Below, piece by piece: positions 1 to 6,486 of a stretch of 11,634 nt of DNA. Each line of letters opens with the position of its first letter. Positions within the stretch are counted from its first letter, which is position 1. The notes under the pieces are model-generated. The model ran no database searches. It had not been told where the DNA came from and worked only from the letters and a program-made list of their open reading frames with translations. This DNA is from Gemmatimonadales bacterium UBA2960 (GTDB taxonomy: Bacteria > Gemmatimonadota > Gemmatimonadetes > Longimicrobiales > Gaopeijiaceae): positions 15,365-26,998 of the forward strand of contig DEBI01000029.1 of NCBI GenBank assembly GCA_002348465.1, in the 5' to 3' direction. The position numbers and the translations under genes are program-made.

Positions 1-1
1 A

Positions 2-259
2 CCCAGTATTGACCTTCCCGATCTCGGCACTGCTGTCTTCACAGGAGCAATCCCGGTACCGAGAGTCATCGCCGAAACCGCTTGGCGTTCTATTGGAGGC
101 AAGACTTCTGGCTCGGTTTCCAAAAAAACAGGGTTTGTAGTCGCAGGTGAAAAAGCAGGGTCAAAACTAGTGAAGGCCCAGAAGCTCGGGGTCGAGGTTC
201 TTAGCTTCGAGCAATACCTGGCCCGACTTAAGGAGCACGGCGGATCTCTTGGTGAATGA
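2..259 (+). CDS. ligA: NAD-dependent DNA ligase LigA, C-terminal BRCT domain (5' partial)
   Basis: This is the last 85 codons of a gene that begins outside the window. The translation has the hallmarks of the BRCT domain that closes bacterial NAD-dependent DNA ligase: an opening strand VFTGAI, then IGGKTSGSVSKKT, VVAGEKAGSKLVKAQKLGV and a final helix around FEQYL. LigA seals nicks during replication and repair, using NAD+ to adenylate its active-site lysine; the adenylation, OB, zinc and HhH domains would lie upstream. The BRCT domain contributes to DNA binding. The usual BRCT opening Gly-Lys-Thr (GKTFVLTG) reads Gly-Thr-Ala here. The frame ends at TGA 257-259, overlapping a possible GTG start at 252. 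Identification rests on the BRCT alone, but the GSKLxKAxxLG signature is very characteristic of LigA. Confidence 0.9.
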   Translation, partial: PSIDLPDLGTAVFTGAIPVPRVIAETAWRSIGGKTSGSVSKKTGFVVAGEKAGSKLVKAQKLGVEVLSFEQYLARLKEHGGSLGE

Positions 260-386
260 GAAGGTGCTGATCATTTCCCAGCGCAGCCACGTGCTTGTCA
301 GTTCGCGCCGGGGCTGGCGGATTCAGAACCGCGAGGCCAGCATACCCTCTGGTGGACTTGTGATTGAATTTCTCGCGGCGTCCTAG
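252..386 (+). CDS. possible small 44-residue protein between ligA and the membrane-protein gene
   Basis: A GTG codon inside the last codons of ligA (8-base overlap) opens a 44-codon frame that ends at TAG 384-386, two bases before the GTG start of the next gene. The product would begin MNEKVLIISQRSHVLVSS and has a basic middle (RRGWRIQNRE) and a hydrophobic end (GGLVIEFLAAS). I recognise no family, and there is no convincing ribosome binding site, so translation would depend on coupling to ligA. The fit between the two neighbours, with an overlap on one side and a two-base gap on the other, is the main argument that it is a gene. The alternative is that it is only the spacer through which ribosomes reach the next gene. 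Confidence 0.35.
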   Translation: MNEKVLIISQRSHVLVSSRRGWRIQNREASIPSGGLVIEFLAAS

Positions 387-388
387 AT

Positions 389-1528
389 GTGAGCATCCGA
401 CAGAACGCAGTTTTGGAGGCTATTGAGCGGTGGACGACTGCGTCGATTATAGATCAAGAGACCGCTGACCGGCTGCGCTCCGCCGAAAGCAAGCATGACC
501 TCGCGGCAACCGCTCGCATAAGCCAATACGTGCTAGCGACATCTGGCGCCGCCGTCCTGCTGATTGCGGGCGGTGTATTCCTTGAGTGGGCCTGGCCAGC
601 TCTAGATGATGTGGGTCGTACCATCACGCTGGCTGGAACTGGAGTCGCAGTAACTGCGGGCGGCATCACACTTGAGGTCCGAGGCCGCTGGGCTCCAAGC
701 TCTTTTGCTCTCCAGTTGGCCGGAGTCGGGCTTCTCCTGACCGCATACGTTTGGTCGGAGCGGGCTTGGGCTGACCAGTCATTGCAGGCAACGATATTCG
801 GGGGCTCAGCTCTCGTTGCTCCTGCGGCCCTTGTTTGGAGGTCGATAAAGAGTCGTAACGCACTTCTTCCAGGGATTCACTTTGCAGCGGGCTTAGGCTT
901 CCTAGCAATCTTCTTAGATCGCTCGACACCACTGTCCGGCGACTCGATCATTTGGGTCTTGGACGGCGTACTTCTTCTGGCGACTATGATCTTAGGTCGC
1001 CTTCTTTCTGCAGGCCCAGAATACGGCGGAAAAGACTGGGCTCTCAATGCATTCATCACATCAATGGGGGCAGGCTTTGTTCTCGTTACCCTCACGGCTA
1101 CCGGTCCCCTAGGGATGGAGGACCCAATGCTGGCGCTAGACGCCTGGTGGGCTCTCGCGGTAGGACTTACGGTCTGCGGGTTAGCAGTAGAAACAACACC
1201 TGCCGATCGCGGCGGTCTCCAGTACCTGCTTGCCCTAGAAGTGCTCGGGTGGATCCCGCTAGGGATGGCAACTGCTCGAGAAACCCTCAATCAAGGTCCC
1301 GGCCTCGCTACTCTGATGGTTTCAGGCGTGGCCATAGCAGCATACCTGTACGCGGACCGAAGTGGATACACTCCGGTTCTTGCAGCTGCGGCAATAGCGT
1401 TCGTCCTCCCAATCTGGGCTTGGGCCGTTGAAGCCGGGGGTGCAACAGGTGGGATAGCGGCCCTGACCCTAACCGCTGGAGTTCTCTTTTGGGCCGCAGG
1501 CCGAAGGGGGTCGGCTGAGGCCACCTGA
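389..1528 (+). CDS. polytopic membrane protein, DUF2157-like
   Basis: The protein has 379 residues. The N-terminal cytoplasmic part (about residues 1-45) is helical, with a pattern of the type 'IERWTTASIIDQETADRLRS', which resembles the opening of DUF2157 membrane proteins. After it come roughly 11-12 hydrophobic segments, at about 46-66, 76-93, 105-122, 136-152, 160-176, 186-206, 219-238, 250-268, 278-295, 305-322, 328-347 and 351-370. It ends with a short basic tail (GRRGSAEAT). No catalytic motif is visible and the function is unknown; a transport or envelope role is possible but unsupported. The start is GTG 389, because the ATG at 387 runs straight into a stop. There is no good ribosome binding site, so coupling to the frame ending at 386 is likely. 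The gap to fabI is 42 bases, which suggests one transcript. Confidence 0.75.
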   Translation: MSIRQNAVLEAIERWTTASIIDQETADRLRSAESKHDLAATARISQYVLATSGAAVLLIAGGVFLEWAWPALDDVGRTITLAGTGVAVTAGGITLEVRGRWAPSSFALQLAGVGLLLTAYVWSERAWADQSLQATIFGGSALVAPAALVWRSIKSRNALLPGIHFAAGLGFLAIFLDRSTPLSGDSIIWVLDGVLLLATMILGRLLSAGPEYGGKDWALNAFITSMGAGFVLVTLTATGPLGMEDPMLALDAWWALAVGLTVCGLAVETTPADRGGLQYLLALEVLGWIPLGMATARETLNQGPGLATLMVSGVAIAAYLYADRSGYTPVLAAAAIAFVLPIWAWAVEAGGATGGIAALTLTAGVLFWAAGRRGSAEAT

Positions 1529-1557
1529 TCTCCTACCTTTTTCCCGTTGTCACCTCT

Positions 1558-1563
1558 GAGGAG
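1558..1563 (+). promoter_or_regulatory. ribosome binding site of fabI
   Basis: GAGGAG lies seven bases before ATG 1571. It decides the fabI start in favour of ATG 1571 over the in-frame TTG at 1547. Confidence 0.75.
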
Positions 1564-1570
1564 TCGTTAC

Positions 1571-2470
1571 ATGCTTCCAATCGATCTGTCAGGCAAGCGC
1601 GCGCTAGTTGCCGGGATTGCCGACGACAAAGGCTACGGATGGGCGATTGTTCGCTCACTTGCTCAGGCGGGGGCGTCCGTTTGTGTTGGAACGTGGCCTC
1701 CTACTATGAGAATCTTCACGAAGAGCCTAGAGCGCGGAAAGCTCGATATGTCACTTCCAGGAGGCGGTGAGCTTGAGCTTGAGCGCATCTACCCCCTCGA
1801 CGCAGTCTTTGACACCCCCGATGACGTTCCCGAGGAGGTGAGGGGAGACAAGCGTTACGTCGACCTAGAGGGATACACGATCCAAGGTGTCGCTAACGCG
1901 CTTCGTCGAGACTTCGGCGAGGATTGCCTCGACATCGTGGTTCACTCGCTCGCTAACGGTCCTGAGGTTCAGAACGCGCTCATCGACACCAGTCGAGCCG
2001 GCTACCTAGCAGCCCTCAGCGCTAGCGCCTACTCGTTGGTCAGTATGGTGCAGAGATTCGGCCCCCTAATGCGCCCTGACGGTGCGGTGGTTTCACTCTC
2101 TTACCTCGCAGCCGAGCGTGTAATTCCTGGCTACGGAGGTGGTATGAGCTCAGCGAAAGCGGCCCTCGAAGGCGACACGCGAACGCTCGCCTTTGAAGCT
2201 GGCCGACGTTATGGGGTGCGCGTGAACACCATCAGTGCAGGACCCCTCGCCAGTCGCGCAGCTAAGGCTATAGGCACTATTCAGAGGATGGTCGAGTACT
2301 ATGAGGAGAACGCGGCGCTCCCCGAAGCAAACACGGCAGAAGAGGTGGGTATGGCCGCGACATTCCTCTGCTCACCGCTTGCCTCGGGCATAACCGGAGA
2401 AACGCTGCACGTGGACAAGGGATATCACGCTATGGGCATGAAGGCAGAGGCTACGCTCTCTGAGAACTAA
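1571..2470 (+). CDS. fabI: enoyl-[acyl-carrier-protein] reductase (NADH), plant/chlamydia-type FabI
   Basis: FabI catalyses the last step of each fatty-acid elongation cycle, reducing trans-2-enoyl-ACP with NADH in the cytoplasm. Visible features are the Rossmann opening GKRALVAGIADDKGYGWA (residues 8-25), VHSLANG (124-130), the FabI tyrosines Tyr178 and Tyr188 in SYLAAERVIPGYGGGMSSAK, catalytic Lys196, and VRVNTISAGPLASRAAKAIG (217-235). The insertion around residues 60-100 and the length of 299 residues, against about 260 in E. coli FabI, match the longer form known from plant plastids and Chlamydia. The start is ATG 1571, preceded by GAGGAG at 1558-1563. A TTG eight codons upstream (1547) is in frame but would place that site inside the gene. 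It is probably co-transcribed with the membrane-protein gene before it. Confidence 0.95.
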   Translation: MLPIDLSGKRALVAGIADDKGYGWAIVRSLAQAGASVCVGTWPPTMRIFTKSLERGKLDMSLPGGGELELERIYPLDAVFDTPDDVPEEVRGDKRYVDLEGYTIQGVANALRRDFGEDCLDIVVHSLANGPEVQNALIDTSRAGYLAALSASAYSLVSMVQRFGPLMRPDGAVVSLSYLAAERVIPGYGGGMSSAKAALEGDTRTLAFEAGRRYGVRVNTISAGPLASRAAKAIGTIQRMVEYYEENAALPEANTAEEVGMAATFLCSPLASGITGETLHVDKGYHAMGMKAEATLSEN

Positions 2471-2486
2471 CCGGACTCGGGACAGA

Positions 2487-2502
2487 AGAGGACTGGTCCT
2501 CT
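2487..2502 (+). promoter_or_regulatory. perfect short stem-loop ahead of the aminotransferase gene
   Basis: AGAGGA CTGG TCCTCT forms a perfect six-base-pair stem (seven if the C-G across the loop is counted) in the 49-base gap between fabI and the aminotransferase gene. No T-run follows, so it is not a normal intrinsic terminator. The left arm contains the only ribosome-binding-like sequence (AGAGGA) in the gap, and the stem would hide it. A role in RNA processing or attenuation between the two genes is possible but is inference. Confidence 0.4.
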
Positions 2503-2519
2503 AGAGCACTCCATCGCAC

Positions 2520-3878
2520 ATGACTAAAGCCACCCCCATATCCGGTAGTGACCTACCTCTCCTTCGCGTCCGACCTCCGGGACCGATCTCGGCCACTATG
2601 GGGGCCCGGCTTCACAACGTCGAATCTCGCAACGTCACATTCGTCGGCCCAGAATGGCCTGTCTTTTGGAGGGAAGCGGTTGGCTCTAACGTTTTGGACG
2701 TAGACGGAAACATCTACATCGACCTAACATCCGCATTCGGAGTTGCATTGCTTGGGCATGCACACGAATCGGTGCTCTCCAGCATGAATGAGGCTGCATC
2801 TTTCATTCATGGTATGGGTGATATTCACCCACCCGAGCCTAAGCTTACCCTCCTAGAGAAGCTGGCACGCTTCAGCCCTTGGCCGGATGCCAAAGTTATT
2901 TTGTCTACTGGAGGCTCAGAAGCGGTGGAAGCAGCTCTGAAGACGGCCGCCCTGGCGAGTGGGCGTCCGGGCGTAATTGCCTTTCAGGGAGCCTACCACG
3001 GACTCACCGCTGGGTCACTCTCGGCAACGCCGAGACCTCATTTCCGTTCGTTCTTCGAGGAAAAACTGTACGGGGGAGTGTCCTTCGCCCCTTTCCCCGA
3101 CCCCCTCAGAGACTCTTCGCCCCACGGACAAGCTTCGCTTGAAGCCGTCGGTCTAGCGCTGCTTGAAGGTGCACCAAACGGCGACCCGATCGGCTCGATC
3201 ATCATCGAGCCCGTCCAGGCCCGCGGGGGCGTCCGGATCCCGCCCGATGGGTTTATGAGGAAGCTTTCCGAAATCGCGGCAGAAAGCGGCGTACTTTTAA
3301 TCGCTGACGAAATCATGACAGGGATGGGCCGGTGTGGGGCCCCGTTCGCCTCGTCTCTATTAGGCCTTGAACCGGACATCGTAGTGGTGGGAAAAGCGCT
3401 GGGCGGAGGCCTTCCTATCTCGGCCTGCTTAGCTCCGTCTCACATTATGGACGCGTGGCCGCCCAGCACCGGAGAGGCGATCCACACCAGCACCTTTCTG
3501 GGTCATCCACTCTCTTGCACGGTGGCGGCCGCGGTTCTAGATGCGATCCAGCTCCAAGAAATCCCCAACCAAGCAAGCCGTATGGGTAAAAACTTGCTCG
3601 AAGGATTACGTGAGCAACTCGTTGGCGTTGCCGGTATCGGTGACATTCGAGGCTTAGGACTCTTGTTAGGAATCGAATTCGTCGAGGAAGATGGGATCTC
3701 ACCTGCTCGGGGCCGTGGAGCGCGCATCGCAGAAGAGGCGCTGACAGAAGGACTAATCCTACTGCCCGGCGGAGACAACGGCCACGTGCTGGAGCTGACT
3801 CCATCGGCTTCTCTCACCGAGACTCAAGCGGAGTATGCGGTTGACACGATAGCGTCCGTGATCCGCCGAACACCATGA
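2520..3878 (+). CDS. class-III pyridoxal-phosphate aminotransferase
   Basis: The 452-residue protein is a fold-type I, class-III aminotransferase of the 4-aminobutyrate/acetylornithine group, which moves an omega-amino group to a keto acid using PLP. In order: the N-terminal substrate strands with VDGNIYIDLTSAFGVALLGH (61-80), the phosphate-binding loop STGGSEAVEAALK (129-141), GAYHG (157-161), IEPVQARGG (229-237), the cofactor-contacting Asp263 in ADEIMTGMGR, the Schiff-base lysine Lys292 in VVVGKALGGGLP, and HTSTF (322-326) for the phosphate of the second subunit. Length is normal for the class. The substrate cannot be read from the sequence. The start is ATG 2520; a stop lies just upstream in frame and no ribosome binding site is well placed. 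The stop overlaps the next start (ATGA, 3875-3878), so coupling with the lipase gene is likely. Confidence 0.9.
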   Translation: MTKATPISGSDLPLLRVRPPGPISATMGARLHNVESRNVTFVGPEWPVFWREAVGSNVLDVDGNIYIDLTSAFGVALLGHAHESVLSSMNEAASFIHGMGDIHPPEPKLTLLEKLARFSPWPDAKVILSTGGSEAVEAALKTAALASGRPGVIAFQGAYHGLTAGSLSATPRPHFRSFFEEKLYGGVSFAPFPDPLRDSSPHGQASLEAVGLALLEGAPNGDPIGSIIIEPVQARGGVRIPPDGFMRKLSEIAAESGVLLIADEIMTGMGRCGAPFASSLLGLEPDIVVVGKALGGGLPISACLAPSHIMDAWPPSTGEAIHTSTFLGHPLSCTVAAAVLDAIQLQEIPNQASRMGKNLLEGLREQLVGVAGIGDIRGLGLLLGIEFVEEDGISPARGRGARIAEEALTEGLILLPGGDNGHVLELTPSASLTETQAEYAVDTIASVIRRTP

Positions 3879-4543
3879 GTCCGCCTCTTCGATCGGCCCC
3901 TAAGCTTGTTTTTCTGTTGCTCGTCGCCGGCGGAGCTCTCGCGGCACCCTCCGATGCTCAGGTGCCGGTAATCCTGGTGCCAGGCTGGCTTGACAGCGAT
4001 AGTGATCTCCAGCTTATCCGCACCCAGCTTCTGCAGGCTGGGTGGGCAGAAGATCGCGTAGAGGCCATTTCGTTTTCAGACCCCGTAGGAAGTAACCGCG
4101 AGCACGCTGTCGAGCTCGGTCTCGCCGTCGCTGCCATGTTAGAGCGGACCGGATCCAAAGAAGTCGACGTGCTGGCGCACTCAATGGGCGGTCTTGCTGC
4201 TCGCTGGTACATCCTAACACAGCCGGACCACTCCATACGTCGAGCAGTCTTTCTTGCCACACCCCACAGAGGAACCCTGTCGGCTTATCTCGCCTTCGGA
4301 AAGAGTCGGCCAGAGATGCTACCCGGAAGTAACTTCCTCGACTCGCTAAACACCCTTCAGGCGACACCGTTAGGCGTTGAGTCTAGAACGATCCGAACAC
4401 TGATAGACACGCACATCATTCCAGGATCGAGCGCTACGCTCCCAGAGGTTGAAGACTATCGGCTGTGTTGCACAACCCATACGGGACTGTTGAAGGACGA
4501 CAGAGTTTTCGAGCTGATCTTGAGCTTTCTCGGGTCAGCATGA
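3875..4543 (+). CDS. exported alpha/beta-hydrolase, LipA-type lipase/esterase
   Basis: The 222-residue protein starts with a signal peptide: basic residues, a hydrophobic stretch LVFLLLVAGGALA (11-23) and a likely cleavage site near APSDAQ. The mature part is a small alpha/beta-hydrolase. VPVILVPGW (30-38) supplies the oxyanion strand, AHSMGG (101-106) contains nucleophile Ser103, LIDTHIIPGSSATLP supplies candidate acid Asp178, and CCTTHTGLLKDD supplies catalytic His202. The spacing and the 'H-x-GLL' ending resemble Bacillus LipA, a minimal lid-less lipase, and the size is similar. It should cleave short- to medium-chain esters or triglycerides in the periplasm or outside the cell. Cys198-Cys199 are adjacent near the C-terminus. 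It is joined by ATGA overlaps to the aminotransferase gene (before) and the HAD phosphatase gene (after). Confidence 0.85.
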   Translation: MSPPLRSAPKLVFLLLVAGGALAAPSDAQVPVILVPGWLDSDSDLQLIRTQLLQAGWAEDRVEAISFSDPVGSNREHAVELGLAVAAMLERTGSKEVDVLAHSMGGLAARWYILTQPDHSIRRAVFLATPHRGTLSAYLAFGKSRPEMLPGSNFLDSLNTLQATPLGVESRTIRTLIDTHIIPGSSATLPEVEDYRLCCTTHTGLLKDDRVFELILSFLGSA

Positions 4544-5193
4544 CCATCTGGAAAGGAGTTCTCTTCGATCTCGACGGAACCCTGGCCGACACTCTCGACC
4601 TGACCCTGCGTTGCTTCCGACATGCAATGAGCGTGCACCTAGAAAAGCAGCCACCCATCGACGCCTTTATGGCCTCAATGGGCCGCCCACTTCCCCTCCA
4701 AATGAGCGACTACGCTCGGTCTGAAGAAGAACGCTTGGCTATGCTGGACACGTTCGTTTCCTACCAAGACAAGGTCCACGACGCGATGGTGAAGCCCTTC
4801 GCAGGGGCGGCATCGACCCTCCGTGCTCTGCGGAAACAAGGCTCCCGTGTTGGAATCGTGACCAGTAAAGGGCACCGCATAGGGTGTCGAACAATAGAAG
4901 TCTGTGGCCTGGTTAACGAAATCGAGTTCGTAGTCTTTGGGAATGAAGTGGAGCAGCCTAAGCCCCACCCCGAAGCAGTTTTCAAGGCACTCGAGGCCTT
5001 GGGGCTCTCCGACGAGCCTTCTTCTGTTCTCTTTGTGGGAGACTCCCCTCATGATATCCGCGCTGGACGATCTGCCGGCACAAGAACGGCTGCTGTGACC
5101 TGGGGAGGGGTAGATCGAAGCGCCCTAAGCGTAGAAAACCCAGATTTCTTTATCGATACTCTGGGCGATATTCTGAATCTTAACGCTTCGTAA
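4540..5193 (+). CDS. HAD-superfamily phosphatase, PpaX/phosphoglycolate-phosphatase-like
   Basis: The 217-residue protein has all four HAD motifs: I, FDLDGTLADT with nucleophile Asp10 and acid Asp12; II, GIVTSK with Thr108; III, Lys141 in QPKPHPE; and IV, FVGDSPHDIRAG with Asp168 and Asp172 for magnesium. Residues of about 16-85 form an alpha-helical C1-type cap. The ending, in which AGTRTAAVTWGG is followed by PDFFIDTLGDIL, is typical of the Gph/PpaX group, which hydrolyses phosphoglycolate or pyrophosphate. Which substrate applies cannot be told from sequence. The start is ATG 4540, overlapping the lipase stop (ATGA). The frame stays open upstream to 4465, but that part lies inside the lipase gene and the HAD fold begins right at this ATG. 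It converges on the dehydratase-like gene 50 bases away. Confidence 0.88.
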   Translation: MTIWKGVLFDLDGTLADTLDLTLRCFRHAMSVHLEKQPPIDAFMASMGRPLPLQMSDYARSEEERLAMLDTFVSYQDKVHDAMVKPFAGAASTLRALRKQGSRVGIVTSKGHRIGCRTIEVCGLVNEIEFVVFGNEVEQPKPHPEAVFKALEALGLSDEPSSVLFVGDSPHDIRAGRSAGTRTAAVTWGGVDRSALSVENPDFFIDTLGDILNLNAS

Positions 5194-5243
5194 ACACTGA
5201 GAGGGAACGCCCTTGGGAGAAGCTCTGGCTGCTTACCGTGTTC

Positions 5244-5558
5244 TCAGCGGCCGCCCTGCCATGATGTGGCAAAGTCGATCTGCTCTGCCAACCCTATGTC
5301 TTTTTCGGTTATACCTCCCACCTCTTCCGTCGAAAGAGACAAGGTCACCGTCCCGCCACGAACATCCATGTCCGGATGGTGCTTACAGCTGTCTGCTATG
5401 GTCGCCACCCGATTTACGAAAACGATGGAGTCACGGAAGCGCGTAAAGACAAAATCTTTCGTCAATCTGTTGGCCTGCCTCTTCCAGCCCTTACGATTTT
5501 CAAGCCAACCGCGGACCGACTCTTTATTGAGCTTCTTGGCTTTCTCCGACACTGCCAT
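5244..5558 (-). CDS. pterin-4a-carbinolamine dehydratase-like (PCD/DCoH fold) protein
   Basis: The 104-residue protein matches the PCD/DCoH fold: an N-terminal helix and strands (GWLENRKGWKRQ, LTKDFVFTRFRDSIVFVNRV), the core ADSCKHHPDMDV with His60-His61-Pro62, and the closing EEVGGITEKDIGLAEQID. True PCD recycles the oxidised pterin cofactor of aromatic amino-acid hydroxylases. The family motif expects an aromatic residue about six positions after HHP and a third His in 'T-H-D'. Here those places hold Gly and Glu (STEEVGG, Glu78), so activity is uncertain. Related proteins with incomplete motifs serve as assembly factors or have unknown roles. The start is ATG at 5558. An upstream in-frame TTG at 5600 would add 14 residues outside the fold. 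No hydroxylase gene is nearby. Its upstream region faces the tRNA-Glu promoter. Confidence 0.82.
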   Translation of the reverse strand: MAVSEKAKKLNKESVRGWLENRKGWKRQANRLTKDFVFTRFRDSIVFVNRVATIADSCKHHPDMDVRGGTVTLSLSTEEVGGITEKDIGLAEQIDFATSWQGGR

Positions 5559-5681
5559 CCAACAACCCCCTGAATTCGAACCAACTGGGGCAATCGCCAA
5601 GGTTCTTTTTATGATTATGACGACGCCTACTCACTTCTGTACGCCCTGGGACACATACGTTTACAGAAACGTTGACGGGGG

Positions 5682-5710
5682 TTGAGCCGCCCGAACGCCT
5701 CGTATAGTAT
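5682..5710 (+). promoter_or_regulatory. predicted sigma-70 type promoter for tRNA-Glu/tRNA-Val
   Basis: TTGAGC at 5682-5687 and TAGTAT at 5705-5710 are separated by 17 bases. The expected transcription start is about 23 bases before tRNA-Glu. A second TTGACG at 5672 is too far from any good -10 hexamer. Confidence 0.6.
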
Positions 5711-5740
5711 TTTGGCCCTTCAGAAATGAAAGCTTGTTTT

Positions 5741-5813
5741 GCCCCTATCGTCTAGTGGCCTAGGATATCGCCCTCTCACGGCGAAGACCGGGGTTCGAGT
5801 CCCCGTAGGGGTA
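5741..5813 (+). tRNA. tRNA-Glu (CTC)
   Basis: A 73-base cloverleaf. The acceptor arms GCCCCTA and TAGGGGT pair, with a G-U wobble at the first pair, and the discriminator is A. The anticodon loop holds CTC between CGCC and GGCG, and the T arm is CCGGGGTTCGAGTCCCCGT. No CCA is encoded. It decodes GAG. It is followed 46 bases later by tRNA-Val, and the two are probably cut from one transcript. Confidence 0.93.
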
Positions 5814-5859
5814 TGCGGTTGAGGTCCGAAGCGAGGACTTGGGCTTCAGTCGCAGCTAA

Positions 5860-5932
5860 GGTCGCTTAGCTCAGCTGGTAGAGCGCTACGTTCACATCGT
5901 AGATGTCGCAGGTTCGAGTCCTGCAGCGACCA
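5860..5932 (+). tRNA. tRNA-Val (CAC)
   Basis: A 73-base cloverleaf. Acceptor GGTCGCT pairs with AGCGACC, with discriminator A. The D arm is GCTCAGCTGGTAGAGC, the anticodon stem is CTACG/CGTAG with loop TTCACAT and anticodon CAC, and the T arm is GCAGGTTCGAGTCCTGC. CCA is not encoded. It decodes GTG. It is probably co-transcribed with tRNA-Glu and converges on the lipoprotein gene ending at 5942. Confidence 0.94.
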
Positions 5933-5941
5933 CTAATAAAC

Positions 5942-6460
5942 CTATCGGCCACTACCGAGGACCGACCCGGTCAGCTTTTGATACTCCATGTGGTACGCGA
6001 GGCAAACCACCTCTCTGTCGCTGATTTGCGTCCACGAGGCCTCTGTTGGGTGCATCGCTAGGAAATCGAGCTCTGATTCTTCGTAGCTTTTGCCAATCGC
6101 TTCAGAAAATCGCTCGTAGCAGCCTAAGGTAGCCGAAGCCTCAACCTCTTCGTCCCCGGGAAAAGCACCCGAAGGAAGCTCAAAAATCGCATAAACTTCG
6201 TTGTCGTGTGGCAACAAGCATGGCACTTCTGGGACCTCAGTGACCTCGTTTATGCCCATCGCGGTATCATCGAAGCAGTCGCCTGCTTCTAAGCCGAAGG
6301 GGTCCGCCGTTTGAGTCAGGTGGTTTTCCTCTTCGCTCATACGCTCCGAATAAGCCTCTCTGGACAACTGATTGACGTCTTTCGTTTCCGTGTGCGCCTC
6401 ACAGCCATTCACAGTTATAGATGCTGCCACCCCCACTAACAGTGCGCCCTTCCTCGTCAC
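5942..6460 (-). CDS. lipoprotein with septum-formation-type (Septum_form) domain
   Basis: The 172-residue protein starts with a short basic N-terminus, a hydrophobic stretch ALLVGVAASITV and Cys20 in VNGC, a slightly unusual but plausible lipobox. A polar linker follows (residues 21-52), then a compact domain with GDCFDD (60-65), VPEVPCLLPHDNEVYAIFEL (76-95), a central Cys114, and VVCLAYHMEYQKLTGSV (151-167). This layout (GDC, PC-x-x-PH-x-x-EVYA, C-terminal Cys plus LTGS) is that of the septum-formation family domain, best known as a surface or membrane-anchored domain in Actinobacteria, with little proven function. Cys62, 81, 114 and 153 could make two disulfides, which fits an extracytoplasmic place. 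The start is GTG 6460 with GGAGGAAGG just upstream. It is the last gene of the leftward group after crcB, 26 bases apart. Confidence 0.75.
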   Translation of the reverse strand: MTRKGALLVGVAASITVNGCEAHTETKDVNQLSREAYSERMSEEENHLTQTADPFGLEAGDCFDDTAMGINEVTEVPEVPCLLPHDNEVYAIFELPSGAFPGDEEVEASATLGCYERFSEAIGKSYEESELDFLAMHPTEASWTQISDREVVCLAYHMEYQKLTGSVLGSGR

Positions 6461-6486
6461 CTAGGCCTTCCTCCGCTCATGATCAA

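Noticed and set aside
1547..1570. TTG start giving fabI eight more residues
   Set aside because: The added residues are not part of the fold and would overlap the strong GAGGAG site serving ATG 1571.
4465..4539. Longer N-terminus for the HAD phosphatase
   Set aside because: It lies inside the lipase gene, is not part of the HAD fold, and the ATGA overlap start fits motif I exactly.
5194..5243. Bidirectional terminator between the convergent HAD and dehydratase-like genes
   Set aside because: Only a four-base-pair stem (AGGG/CCCT) is visible and there is no T-run on either strand.
5559..5600. TTG start adding 14 residues to the dehydratase-like protein
   Set aside because: The added part is not part of the fold, and ATG 5558 gives the normal family length.
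5266..5685. Plus-strand frame of 139 codons opposite the dehydratase-like gene
   Set aside because: It is the antisense of a gene with clear family motifs and has no recognisable protein features.
5814..5854. Possible structured RNA between tRNA-Glu and tRNA-Val
   Set aside because: Only short complementary pieces (TGCG/CGCA, GTCC/GGAC) are present, which is expected by chance in a tRNA spacer.
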